Below, one piece after another: positions 14,311 through 22,033 of a DNA stretch of 30,046 bases (its first letter is position 1; every line of letters begins with the position of its first letter). The notes beneath the pieces were generated by a model that saw nothing but the letters and a program-made list of their open reading frames with translations, had not been told where the DNA came from and made no database searches. Origin of the DNA: Bacillota bacterium. Its GTDB lineage: Bacteria; Bacillota; Syntrophomonadia; Syntrophomonadales; Syntrophomonadaceae. The stretch lies in contig JAEWZB010000108.1 in assembly GCA_023395515.1 (NCBI GenBank), positions 1 through 30,046 of the forward strand, read 5' to 3'. Both the position numbers and the translations under genes were made by a program.

Positions 14311-15600
14311 CTAATGTTTTATATTAAGGCTCTGTACGGGGTTCACTTTTTTAATTGTTTCCGGCAAGAAAATTAGCGGTATTATAGCAAACAAATACAT
14401 GAAAGCGCTGCCTCCAATAGCAAATGTAAATGAAGTTGTTGCCGCAATACCTCCCAAAATAGAGGGACCAAAGAAAGAAACCATACGGGAAAGATTATAA
14501 ATACCGTTGACACCAGTTGCTCTTATATCAGTCGGGAATAGTTCCGACATATATCCACCGAAGAGACCGAATATCGGATAAGTGATAAAAGAATAGACAG
14601 GCGCAAACATTAGCATCTTGGACGGGTCAGTGATGCTAACAAATATTAATACTGCTACAAAAGAAGCAGCCAGGGCCACATAGGCAGGTTTCTTTCTTCC
14701 ATAGCGATCGGCAATGTAAGCAAAGACTAGATAACCGAGTACACCGCCTATATTAAGGAACATAATATAATTCATTGATTTGACAATATCCATTCCCCGT
14801 TCTGCTACCAGCCAGTTTGGAATCCAGCTCATGGCACTCCAATATGCCAGTAAGGTAAACAACACCATGAAAAATGCTCCAATAGTATTTCTGCGTATAC
14901 TTGTCCCTGTAAATTCATATATCTCGGTACTGAAAAGTTTAGCAAAATTCCCCATCTTTAAGCCGGTTTCTTGAGCCTTTTGTTTTGATTTCAGCCATGC
15001 TTCAGTTTCAGGAATAAATATTTTAGCCAATACAGCTAGAATAAACCCAATGGCACCAACATAAAAAAGCGGTCTCCATCCAAAGTCCGGCATAATCATT
15101 TTACCTAACCATGCTGCCAGCATAGGGCCAAAAGCAAAACCTGTCTGTATAACAGCTGAAGTCATTATTCGCAATCTGGCAGGTATAGTTTCAGCTGCTA
15201 GAGTATTACCAACACCCCACTGGGCTCCGAGTCCAAGTCCCACTAAAATCCTTAACGCGATCATAACTTCCAGACTGTTTGCAAACGCAAATAATATGGT
15301 AAAAATTGAATACCATACTAGGCATACTATCATAATATTTACCCGGCCATATTTATCAGATAAAATACCTGAAATCAGCCCCCCAATTCCAGCACCTAAT
15401 AATGGCGCACCAAGTACTAGACCCAGAGCCGAACTCGACATATTAAATTCACTTAACAACAACGAAGCTGATACTGATACCAACTGCCAATCCATAACAT
15501 CTAAAACAAGGGCTAACCAAGCGAAAATCCAGACAAAGATCATTATACCGTTTAAGGGAGCATTATCCTCAGGGATGGGTATACTACGTTGGCTGTTCAT
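14311..15600 (-). CDS. MFS transporter, metabolite/sialate:H+ symporter-like (carboxylate type)
   Basis: This 429-residue protein has about 12 transmembrane segments. It has the MFS loop motif SGILSDKYGRVNIM (about 79-92) and the helix 4 segment RILVGLGLGAQWGVGNTLAAE. The second repeat of the loop motif is IADRYGRKKPAYV, and the central loop contains IPETEAWLKSKQK, which is typical of SHS/MHS-type symporters for lactate, other monocarboxylates or aromatic acids. It differs clearly from the ACS-type transporter at the left end. Its AGGAGG site is 11 nt before the ATG. It is transcribed from a sigma-54 promoter about 185 bp upstream and is followed by the small two-helix protein. Substrate is unknown; a carboxylate used by the beta-oxidation operon is the best inference. 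Confidence 0.9.
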   Translation of the reverse strand: MNSQRSIPIPEDNAPLNGIMIFVWIFAWLALVLDVMDWQLVSVSASLLLSEFNMSSSALGLVLGAPLLGAGIGGLISGILSDKYGRVNIMIVCLVWYSIFTILFAFANSLEVMIALRILVGLGLGAQWGVGNTLAAETIPARLRIMTSAVIQTGFAFGPMLAAWLGKMIMPDFGWRPLFYVGAIGFILAVLAKIFIPETEAWLKSKQKAQETGLKMGNFAKLFSTEIYEFTGTSIRRNTIGAFFMVLFTLLAYWSAMSWIPNWLVAERGMDIVKSMNYIMFLNIGGVLGYLVFAYIADRYGRKKPAYVALAASFVAVLIFVSITDPSKMLMFAPVYSFITYPIFGLFGGYMSELFPTDIRATGVNGIYNLSRMVSFFGPSILGGIAATTSFTFAIGGSAFMYLFAIIPLIFLPETIKKVNPVQSLNIKH

Positions 15601-15684
15601 ATTAATATATTCCTCCTTTTAATTATCTGTCAGGTATTGGGTACACAAATAGAACTAAGCCTTTATTTTAATGTATGTATGCAT

Positions 15685-15719
15685 ACTTCACCGGCTTTGT
15701 CCTAATCCGGTTATGAAGT
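15685..15719 (-). promoter_or_regulatory. Hairpin in the long leader of the MFS transporter mRNA
   Basis: ACTTCA-CCGG (15685-15694) pairs with CCGG-TTA-TGAAGT (15707-15719), giving a 10-bp stem with a 3-nt bulge. It lies inside the roughly 170-nt leader between the predicted sigma-54 start site and the MFS ATG. Just upstream in the RNA is a perfect AGGAGGTG (complement of 15731-15738) without a start codon at proper distance. The leader could control translation, but no known riboswitch is recognised. Confidence 0.35.
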
Positions 15720-15784
15720 GCCCTTTATTCACCTCCTCATTAAAAATAGAGCTTCTAAATTCAAACGAGACTATGCCTGTATAA

Positions 15785-15801
15785 CGCAATAGTCATGCCA
15801 T
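15785..15801 (-). promoter_or_regulatory. Sigma-54 promoter of the MFS transporter unit
   Basis: The minus strand reads ATGGCATGACTATTGCG, i.e. TGGCAT-N5-TTGC with GG and GC exactly 10 nt apart. The expected start is near 15774, so the leader to the MFS ATG is about 174 nt. The GGGACA palindrome at 15926-15939 lies about 125 bp upstream, close to the enhancer distance seen before the beta-oxidation operon. Confidence 0.72.
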
Positions 15802-15909
15802 TCAAATTTTTGTAAATAATTTTGCTAAGTGAATAAATCTGAACACCCCTGTAAACTTGCTTTCCATTGATGAATATAATTTTTTATTTTCATGGCGGTG
15901 TTCTGTTTT

Positions 15910-15947
15910 GGCACATTTTTTATTTGGGACAGCTGTTCCAAGGAACA
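15910..15947. promoter_or_regulatory. GGGACA palindrome and flanking half-sites, shared candidate enhancer
   Basis: TTGGGACAGCTGTTCCAA (15924-15941) is an 18-bp palindrome with one mismatched pair. GGCACA (15910), GGGACA (15926) and GGAACA (15942) repeat at 16-bp intervals. The core has the form GGGACA-N2-TGTTCC, like the units at 13780-13816. It lies between two diverging sigma-54 promoters, about 125 bp from the leftward one and 85-90 bp from the rightward one, so a single bound activator could serve both. Confidence 0.6.
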
Positions 15948-16030
15948 ACTATGAAACAACTAATTTTTCTTGCAGCTATTTACACGCCTCTCTATACCTT
16001 TAAACACCTTACTTTAAGCTAAGCTGCTGT

Positions 16031-16047
16031 ATGGCATGTTTCTTGCT
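16031..16047 (+). promoter_or_regulatory. Sigma-54 promoter of the zinc-ribbon membrane protein gene
   Basis: The plus strand reads ATGGCATGTTTCTTGCT, matching TGGCAC-N5-TTGCW with one change and the exact 10-nt GG-GC spacing. The expected start is near 16058, about 30 nt before the ATG at 16088. It faces away from the transporter promoter at 15785-15801. Confidence 0.7.
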
Positions 16048-16087
16048 CGTATAGTTATAAATATGAAATTTAATAATTAAGGATGGG

Positions 16088-16291
16088 ATGAAGATGTGTG
16101 ATAAGCAAATAAACTATTGTGTGCGATGTTCGCTGGAAGTAGAAAATGTAGGTCTATGTCCTGAATGCCTCAAAAAGCATGATTTGAAATTTAATATTTT
16201 TGCAGGAATAGTCGGAATTCTGACTTTAGTATGTTTATACTTTTATTTTGTTATATATATAGAAAATAGATTGGGCTTTTTAGGATTATAA
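16088..16291 (+). CDS. Small zinc-ribbon membrane protein
   Basis: This 67-residue protein (65 if translation begins at the second ATG, 16094, which is better spaced from AAGGA at 16079-16083) is unfamiliar. It has an N-terminal zinc-ribbon-like pair CVRC and CPEC (Cys11, Cys14 and Cys24, Cys27). A single hydrophobic helix follows (about residues 36-58), then a short tail. The metal-binding head would face the cytoplasm. It is the only rightward gene in the first 21 kb and has its own sigma-54 promoter, which argues that it is real and belongs to the same regulon as the transporter and beta-oxidation genes. A role as membrane-bound adaptor or sensor is possible but speculative. The following about 90 nt hold only a short inverted repeat (TGGAAT/ATTCCA, 16356-16373). 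Confidence 0.7.
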   Translation: MKMCDKQINYCVRCSLEVENVGLCPECLKKHDLKFNIFAGIVGILTLVCLYFYFVIYIENRLGFLGL

Positions 16292-16383
16292 ACTGCATAA
16301 GCAGGGTCCTTTTTAGGCAAAAAGTCTAGGCTGCTCCTATATGGGATGTGGGCGCTGGAATCCACCCATTCCACCGCAAAAAA

Positions 16384-16414
16384 AAAATGCTGACCGTTCC
16401 CGGTCAGCATTTTT
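16384..16414. terminator. Bidirectional intrinsic terminator
   Basis: ATGCTGACCG-TTCC-CGGTCAGCAT (16387-16410) is a perfect 10-bp stem with a 4-nt loop, flanked by an A-run on the left and a T-run on the right. It therefore works on both strands. It ends the leftward acyl-CoA dehydrogenase gene (stop at 16428) and probably the rightward zinc-ribbon gene. Confidence 0.92.
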
Positions 16415-16427
16415 AAAAAACTATTTT

Positions 16428-18263
16428 TTAATAATCAAAAGATCCTAATGGGATTTGGATAGCAGAATCGTCGCCTTCTTTTACGATATCGGCAATAGTC
16501 CATACTTGCGGCACTACGTTATTTACAAAGTAGCGAGCGGAGTAAACTTTGCCCACATAGAATTCATAATCATAGTGGTCTGCTCCCACTTCTTCTGCCC
16601 GTTTGTTGGCAATAAGAGCTTGCTCTAATATACACCATGCGCCATAAACCATGGAGGTAGCAGTTAAGATTCGGCGGGCATAGAGAGGCATCATGCCTAT
16701 TTTACCTGCGCCAAAGTATCCGCCGATAGCCATTTGAGTTTCGGCTAAGGCAGTAAGAGCTCTGCCGAATTTTTCGAATTCTTTTTCAAATCCGGCGGCA
16801 TTCTTATTAGCTTCATAGAAATCTTGTACTTGCTTAAACCATTTAGCATAAACTGAACCTTGTTTCATGGTCCATTTACGGCCTAGTAAGTCTAGAGCCT
16901 GGATGTAGTTAGTTCCTTCCCAAATGGAGTAGATTTTTACATCACGGGCAATTTGAGAAACCGGGTATTCTTCACAATAGCCGTATCCGCCATAAGCTTG
17001 AATAGCTTCTCCGATTAGCCACCAGGCTTCATCAGTTGGATATGCTTTGCATAAGGGGGTAACTACTTCGATGAAATCATTAGCTTCTTCTCTCTTAGCC
17101 GGATCAGGATCTTTATAACGAATGTCAAACATGAAGTAAGTCTTCAAAATCATGGCCCGGAATACTTCTACATGAGCTTTACCTTGCAACAGGGTGCGGC
17201 GAATATCTTCATGTTTAATTATATTTATACGGTCACCTCTCATATCGGTTAAAGGACGACCTTGAACCCGGTCTTTAGTATATTCACGGGCATTATATGT
17301 AGCATTAGCCACACAAGCTAAACCTAATAGGCCAGTTCCTAAGCGGGCATAGTTCATGCATTGGAACATTTGCGCCATGCCTTTAGCTTTGCCATCTTCT
17401 CCAGGTGGGTCACCGATTAACCAGCCGCGGCAGCCATCATTTTCACCCATAGCCAGTGAAGCTGTGGCGGAGCCGAATTGTCCCATTTTATGTTCAATAC
17501 CGGTAGTTTGCACATCATTATCAGTCAAACTGCCATCTTCATTAACCCAAAGTTTTGGTACAACAAATAGTGAAATACCGCCGGTTCCAGCCCGAGCACC
17601 TTCAACTCTGGCCAGGTATAGATGAATAATGTTTTCAGTAAAATCATTATCTCCACCGGTTATAAATATTTTATTACCTTTAATTTTGTAAACACCAGGC
17701 TGGTCGGTTGGATAAGCCTTAGATAAAATATCCCCTACATCGGAGCCGGCTGTTGCTTCAGTTAAGCACATAGTACCAGCCCAAGTTCCATCCATCATTT
17801 TGGGTAAGAACATTTCTTTCAGTTCTTCCGAAGCAAAAGCCTGGATTAGCTCAGCCGCACCGGTAGTTAAACCGATATAAGGCATGAAAGCCGGGTTAGC
17901 AGCGGATAACATTTCCTGACACATAGCGAAAAGAACGTTAGGCATAGTCATAGCCTCTTCGCCTTCGTCAATATTAGCCGTTCCCCAACCATCTTCTTGC
18001 AGTTTGTGGAAAAGGGCACCAAAAGTAGGAGGAGTCGTTACTTTACCATTTTCAAAATGACAAGGATGGGAATTACCATCTTCATTAGTAGGTTCTACCA
18101 CTTCTTTACACATTTTACGGAAAGGTTCTAAAACTGACCTTACTTCATCTTTAGAATAATAATCAACAAATTCTTTGTAAGAAAAAACTTGCTCGGTAGG
18201 TAGCCACTCTTGGGCTATAAACTCAAAATCACGAGTGTTCAAATAAGCAAAATTAGCCGCCAT
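16428..18263 (-). CDS. Acyl-CoA dehydrogenase, long class, monocistronic
   Basis: A second long acyl-CoA dehydrogenase, 611 residues. It has TMCLTEATAGSDVGD (164-178), IQAYGGYGYCEEYPVSQIARD, and IWEGTNYIQALDLLGRK with the likely base Glu449. Its C-terminal extension contains FYVGKVYSARYF, the same motif as the operon-borne enzyme, so both belong to the same subfamily though they are clearly different in sequence. It oxidises an acyl-CoA to the 2-enoyl-CoA with FAD and presumably ETF. The gene stands alone: a perfect terminator follows it, and its upstream region carries its own promoter and palindromic operators. It may act on general fatty acids while the operon enzyme serves a particular substrate, but that is inference. 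GGGGG lies 7 nt before the ATG. Confidence 0.94.
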   Translation of the reverse strand: MAANFAYLNTRDFEFIAQEWLPTEQVFSYKEFVDYYSKDEVRSVLEPFRKMCKEVVEPTNEDGNSHPCHFENGKVTTPPTFGALFHKLQEDGWGTANIDEGEEAMTMPNVLFAMCQEMLSAANPAFMPYIGLTTGAAELIQAFASEELKEMFLPKMMDGTWAGTMCLTEATAGSDVGDILSKAYPTDQPGVYKIKGNKIFITGGDNDFTENIIHLYLARVEGARAGTGGISLFVVPKLWVNEDGSLTDNDVQTTGIEHKMGQFGSATASLAMGENDGCRGWLIGDPPGEDGKAKGMAQMFQCMNYARLGTGLLGLACVANATYNAREYTKDRVQGRPLTDMRGDRINIIKHEDIRRTLLQGKAHVEVFRAMILKTYFMFDIRYKDPDPAKREEANDFIEVVTPLCKAYPTDEAWWLIGEAIQAYGGYGYCEEYPVSQIARDVKIYSIWEGTNYIQALDLLGRKWTMKQGSVYAKWFKQVQDFYEANKNAAGFEKEFEKFGRALTALAETQMAIGGYFGAGKIGMMPLYARRILTATSMVYGAWCILEQALIANKRAEEVGADHYDYEFYVGKVYSARYFVNNVVPQVWTIADIVKEGDDSAIQIPLGSFDY

Positions 18264-18288
18264 TTTCTTTCCCCCAATTTTTTTAGAA

Positions 18289-18303
18289 CTAAGTACTACT
18301 TAG
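18289..18303 (-). promoter_or_regulatory. Perfect 15-bp palindrome in the leader of the acyl-CoA dehydrogenase gene
   Basis: CTAAGTA-C-TACTTAG lies 26-40 nt upstream of the ATG, downstream of the predicted promoter. Its size and symmetry fit a TetR- or GntR-like operator, the type that often controls fatty acid degradation genes. No regulator gene is adjacent. Confidence 0.45.
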
Positions 18304-18378
18304 CCCCTTATTTTTTTACTCCAACCAACATTTAAAAAAACCGATCTTTTTGCCCGACACCACCCTTCTGTCAGAATA

Positions 18379-18432
18379 TTTTGCATATGTATCTTCCCCA
18401 TATGTAAAATCTTAATTTGATATATTATACCA
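18379..18432 (-). promoter_or_regulatory. Extended -10 promoter and CATATG inverted repeat for the acyl-CoA dehydrogenase gene
   Basis: On the minus strand TGGTATAAT (18424-18432) is an extended -10 element; no good -35 is seen. Just downstream in the transcript, TTTTGCATATG (18379-18389) and CATATGTAAAA (18399-18409) form an inverted repeat around a 9-nt spacer. It may be an operator overlapping the start of transcription. The rest of the 288-nt gap to the next gene is AT-rich with no further gene. Confidence 0.45.
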
Positions 18433-18551
18433 TATAACGGTTTGCTATAGGATATCATAATCATTATTCCTCTTCGCTATTATTCGTGATTCACCTACAA
18501 TTCCACTATAAGCCCCGGTTTTATATAAAATATGTAGGCAGATAAAATCAG

Positions 18552-20939
18552 TTAGTAATAGAGAAAACGTACATCATCAAAATAAACCGCGCCACTCCAG
18601 TTTTTACTCTTATCCGTTTCTACCATATAAAAATAATCTAAGGTAATGGGCATAGGAATATCGGCAGGAATATCTACGGTCACATATTTCCAACCTATCC
18701 AATCAATTCTGGAGGCTAAATTAAGCGTATGAGCATTTTGCTGGCCATCTTTTATCATGGCCCGCAGCCAGGGGGCTTTACCATCCCCGTATACCCACAT
18801 GCCCAGTTTTTTAGGGCGTATATTACTGGTATAGCTAAGCTCCGCAGCACTCTCCGGCCGCTTAACATTAATCGTGCCATTATAAACCTTATCCCAATTA
18901 ACGTAATCATAATCTACTTTAAGGCTGTACATTCCATCCTTAACTGGTTCTGTAGAAACTTCACATTGCCCCCCTATATAGCCATCAATATAATAGGAAG
19001 CAGGGTCGTACATTTCATAACTTTCTATTAACTGTGATTCTTGCCCTGCCACAAAATTAAGTACTGCTTCTTGCTCGCCTACTTTAGCCTTTATCGTGCC
19101 GTTGCCCTGGCCTAAGGGAGTAAAAAGTCCATACTCATTAATGTAGGCAAGTGAAGCCGGAGTTACTGACCACTCTATGGCCTCATCACTAATTACCATA
19201 GGTTGGCCCTCTTGGGTAAAGGCATTAATCTGTAATTGTTTAGAAACATGAGGCTCTACCCCAATTACCCCACTTTCGGTGAATTTAAGTATATCCACTT
19301 TATCTACCACGTTAACCTTTGCCTGACTCTCTACCGAGCCCAGGCTGGCCACAACCGCAACCTGCCCCGGTAAACTCCCCGCCGTAAATAAGCCTTTTTC
19401 ATCAATGGAACTATTATTCTGGGCCTCTAAAACTCCTGCTGCCAACTTAATACTCCATTTAATATCCATTTTACTTAAATCAACCGGATTCTTATTACTA
19501 TCCTGACCTCGCACCTGAAAAGCATAGGCAGTATTCTTAAATATAGTAATATCATGATTTACTTTCAATTCATTAACGTCATTAGTTTTAGGCGCATTCG
19601 ATATAAATAGGATAGTGTTGCTTACCGGCCGCTCTTTAGCATCGGAAGGCTGGTTAATAACATTCACATCAGTTTCGCCAAATAATCTGGTATTCATTTG
19701 GGTGGAGCCGCCCCCATCCAGGCTAACCGCGGCCACTACCCCCAGTTCTTGCAGCCTGGCCGCTATATCAGGCAAATCAATTCCATAGCTATTACTGCGG
19801 GCTCCGCCTCCATCAATTGCTAATGCTACTACTTTATTATCCCGGGTAAATCCTAGTGCGGTTCTGCCCTTATCCATAGCATTAATCGTAGCGGTGCCAC
19901 GGTCCCAGTCATTTTTACAGATTTCCAGCATATCCTCTTTAGTTAAGGCCCGTCCATTTTTAACTAAAGGCAGCCAGGCAGTTACCGCTTCCTTAATCTC
20001 CAGCCTGTGCCCGGCTTTATCATTTAAATTAAAAGAAAACCGGACTTTATCTTCTGCTTTTAAATGTTCTTTTACCCAATCAGCCTTTACGCCCTGCGCG
20101 GCTAAAATCATACCATCTTTTGGTACAGTCATGCTTTTTAAATTCATCCCCGCATAATGCACTTCCGCTACTTGGGCTTCGTATTTTTGACCTAACCGGA
20201 CCGAACCGTCATTAGCCCCTTTAATATTTTTCAAAACCGCAAAAACAGCATTGTTGGCCTGGGCATCGGTAAAGCCCACCACCGGCTTATCGGCTAAGTG
20301 GGGAGTAATAAGTATCATTTTATTATCCATAACCTCGGTATTGTTGCGGTTAATAGTATCAATATCAATTATGGCCTCAGGGCTGTCAGTATCAATAGCG
20401 GTCAGGTAGTTATCCATAGCCACATAGGTAATCATAGGTTTATTATTCTTATCTATAGCAAAAACCGGGTAACGGGTCTCGGAGCCCAGAGTCTCAAAGC
20501 CCACCAGAATTTGGCCGTCCTTTACCTGCAGTCCTAATGGAGCCCCATAGTGGGTAGTTCCCAAGGAAATATTGAACATATCCCCATTAATACCGGCTAC
20601 CACATTTTGTCCTTTACTTTGTTCACTAGCAATTTGACTGGAAACTGTCCCTAACTTCAAAACCTTATCACTAGCTTTGGCAGTGATGATTTCTACGGTG
20701 GGATCATTTAAGTCAGCCGTTATAATATACTCAGATATAGGATGACCTGAGGTATTAGTCAAATTATTAGCCTGGAATAAAATCTCCCGGGCAATCTGCT
20801 CATTATAAACCTGCTTTGCTTCAGGGTATTCTGCCGCTATAGCCTCTGCACTTATCACTATAGATTGTATAAAAAATATAGCCAAGAGCATATACGTTAT
20901 GTACTGTTTAGTTCTGCTTAATTTAAAATCTTTAATCAT
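18552..20939 (-). CDS. Secreted phosphodiester glycosidase-like protein (NAGPA domain) with Ig-like and C-terminal binding modules
   Basis: The start at 20939 gives 795 residues and has GGAGG 4-5 nt upstream. An in-frame ATG at 20966 has none and lies at the predicted transcription start. A signal peptide (hydrophobic about 16-33, likely cut near residue 36) implies export. The NAGPA-type domain shows GINGD (116-120), and around residues 375-425 the two motifs AIDGGGARSNS and LDGGGSTQM. These are typical of N-acetylglucosamine-1-phosphodiester alpha-N-acetylglucosaminidase-like proteins acting on cell-wall or exopolysaccharide links. Two Ig/BIG2-like beta modules follow (about 460-640), then a C-terminal beta-sandwich of about 150 residues resembling a carbohydrate-binding domain. 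The bond cleaved is unknown. It is divergent from the degV gene. Confidence 0.85.
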   Translation of the reverse strand: MIKDFKLSRTKQYITYMLLAIFFIQSIVISAEAIAAEYPEAKQVYNEQIAREILFQANNLTNTSGHPISEYIITADLNDPTVEIITAKASDKVLKLGTVSSQIASEQSKGQNVVAGINGDMFNISLGTTHYGAPLGLQVKDGQILVGFETLGSETRYPVFAIDKNNKPMITYVAMDNYLTAIDTDSPEAIIDIDTINRNNTEVMDNKMILITPHLADKPVVGFTDAQANNAVFAVLKNIKGANDGSVRLGQKYEAQVAEVHYAGMNLKSMTVPKDGMILAAQGVKADWVKEHLKAEDKVRFSFNLNDKAGHRLEIKEAVTAWLPLVKNGRALTKEDMLEICKNDWDRGTATINAMDKGRTALGFTRDNKVVALAIDGGGARSNSYGIDLPDIAARLQELGVVAAVSLDGGGSTQMNTRLFGETDVNVINQPSDAKERPVSNTILFISNAPKTNDVNELKVNHDITIFKNTAYAFQVRGQDSNKNPVDLSKMDIKWSIKLAAGVLEAQNNSSIDEKGLFTAGSLPGQVAVVASLGSVESQAKVNVVDKVDILKFTESGVIGVEPHVSKQLQINAFTQEGQPMVISDEAIEWSVTPASLAYINEYGLFTPLGQGNGTIKAKVGEQEAVLNFVAGQESQLIESYEMYDPASYYIDGYIGGQCEVSTEPVKDGMYSLKVDYDYVNWDKVYNGTINVKRPESAAELSYTSNIRPKKLGMWVYGDGKAPWLRAMIKDGQQNAHTLNLASRIDWIGWKYVTVDIPADIPMPITLDYFYMVETDKSKNWSGAVYFDDVRFLYY

Positions 20940-20973
20940 AGTACCTCCATTATTTAAAAAAACCATTATTTAT

Positions 20974-21002
20974 ATTAAATAGTAACATAAACCTGCCTTC
21001 AA
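20974..21002 (-). promoter_or_regulatory. Predicted sigma-A promoter of the NAGPA-domain gene
   Basis: TTGAAG-N17-TTTAAT on the minus strand. Transcription would start near 20967, which leaves about 28 nt of leader only if translation begins at 20939. This supports the shorter protein. Confidence 0.45.
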
Positions 21003-21024
21003 CTGCCTTAAAAACCGAATTTCG

Positions 21025-21053
21025 TTCATAAAATCTATGAATGTTAGACATTC
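21025..21053. promoter_or_regulatory. Two overlapping inverted repeats between the divergent NAGPA and degV genes
   Basis: TTCATA-N5-TATGAA (21025-21041) overlaps GAATGT-TAG-ACATTC (21039-21053); both have perfect 6-bp arms. They lie between the two divergent genes, upstream of both. They may be an operator pair or one cruciform region. The remaining gap to degV holds TATAAT-like sequence at about 21094-21100 without a clear -35. Confidence 0.4.
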
Positions 21054-21154
21054 GACAAACCAGGACCTTCCCCCTGCCTTGTATACACAGCTTATATAAT
21101 TTACTAATTAGGGGAATAATTTCTAATAAGCTATGTTAATAGGGAGTTGATGAT

Positions 21155-22027
21155 ATGTCCAGGAAAATAGGATTAATTGTAGATTCGGCCGGCAGTATAC
21201 CCCGGGATATATTAAAGAAGTATAAGATTAGTGAGGTAGCATTTTACATTAATTTTGGCGCAGACGCCTATCAGGAAAATATTTCTATCAGCAGCCGGGA
21301 ATTTTATGAGCGTATGACCAAGAGCCCCGACCAAATTCCCAAAACTTCCGTGCCGGGAGCTGCCGAATGGATTAAAGCCTTTACCGAAAAATATCAGGAA
21401 GGTTACCGGGATTTTATTGTTACTACTATTGCCAAGCCTCTTTCCGCTAGTATCCAATCCGCCACTATGGCCGCCAATGATTTCATGAAATCTTTTCCCG
21501 ATGTTTCTATTCATATCCTGGAATCAAATACTTGTGCCTGTGGTCAGGCCGCCCTGGAAATAAAAATAGCCCAACTGATTGAAACTGGAGAGCTAGCTGC
21601 GGAAGAATTAGTGAAGCGGGTCAAAGAAATCTTACCCCAGGTTGTATCACTTTTTTCGGTAAATGAATTGACTTATATGCGGGCCGGGGGAAGGATAGGG
21701 GGAGCTGCGGCCTTTTTAGGCAAGCTCATTAATATTAAGCCGGTGTGCGAATTTATAGATGGGGTGGTACATCCCATTAAGCCGGTACGCTCTAGAAATA
21801 AAGCTTTACATCTTTTAGTTGAAGAAGCAGCCCAAAGAGTTAAAGATGCCGAGCAAGCTATAATCTGTGTACAACATGCTTTGTGTCCGGAAGACGCCGA
21901 TTTCTTAATTAACCAACTGCGTTCCCGCTTAAATTATCAGGGTACTATATACCAAAGCACAGTAGGGGCGGTAGTTGGCTCTCATGCAGGACCTAGCGCT
22001 ATCGGCATAGGAATTGTGCAAGGATAA
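21155..22027 (+). CDS. DegV family fatty-acid-binding protein
   Basis: At 290 residues this matches the DegV family (about 280-290). It opens with KIGLIVDSAGSIP, then has the TSVPG segment near residue 63 and an RAGGRIGGAAAFLG stretch in the second half. The C-terminal part is VGAVVGSHAGPSAIGIG. DegV (FakB-like) proteins bind a fatty acid. In the Fak system the FakB partner presents it to the kinase FakA for phosphorylation, but no fakA is in the window. It is one of few rightward genes and is convergent with the ABC permease, with only 6 nt between the stop codons and no visible terminator. The ribosome site is GGGAG, 8-9 nt before the ATG. Confidence 0.92.
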   Translation: MSRKIGLIVDSAGSIPRDILKKYKISEVAFYINFGADAYQENISISSREFYERMTKSPDQIPKTSVPGAAEWIKAFTEKYQEGYRDFIVTTIAKPLSASIQSATMAANDFMKSFPDVSIHILESNTCACGQAALEIKIAQLIETGELAAEELVKRVKEILPQVVSLFSVNELTYMRAGGRIGGAAAFLGKLINIKPVCEFIDGVVHPIKPVRSRNKALHLLVEEAAQRVKDAEQAIICVQHALCPEDADFLINQLRSRLNYQGTIYQSTVGAVVGSHAGPSAIGIGIVQG

Positions 22028-22033
22028 AACTTA

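Noticed and set aside
15841..15903. GAACACC...GGTGTTC inverted repeat with a 49-nt spacer
   Set aside because: Short arms with a long spacer in AT-rich DNA could easily arise by chance, and it does not fit the enhancer geometry.
15909..15930. TTGGCAC on the plus strand as a fourth sigma-54 promoter
   Set aside because: The -24 half is good, but no GC is present at the -12 position with 10-nt spacing; the sequence is better explained as a degenerate half-site of the enhancer array.
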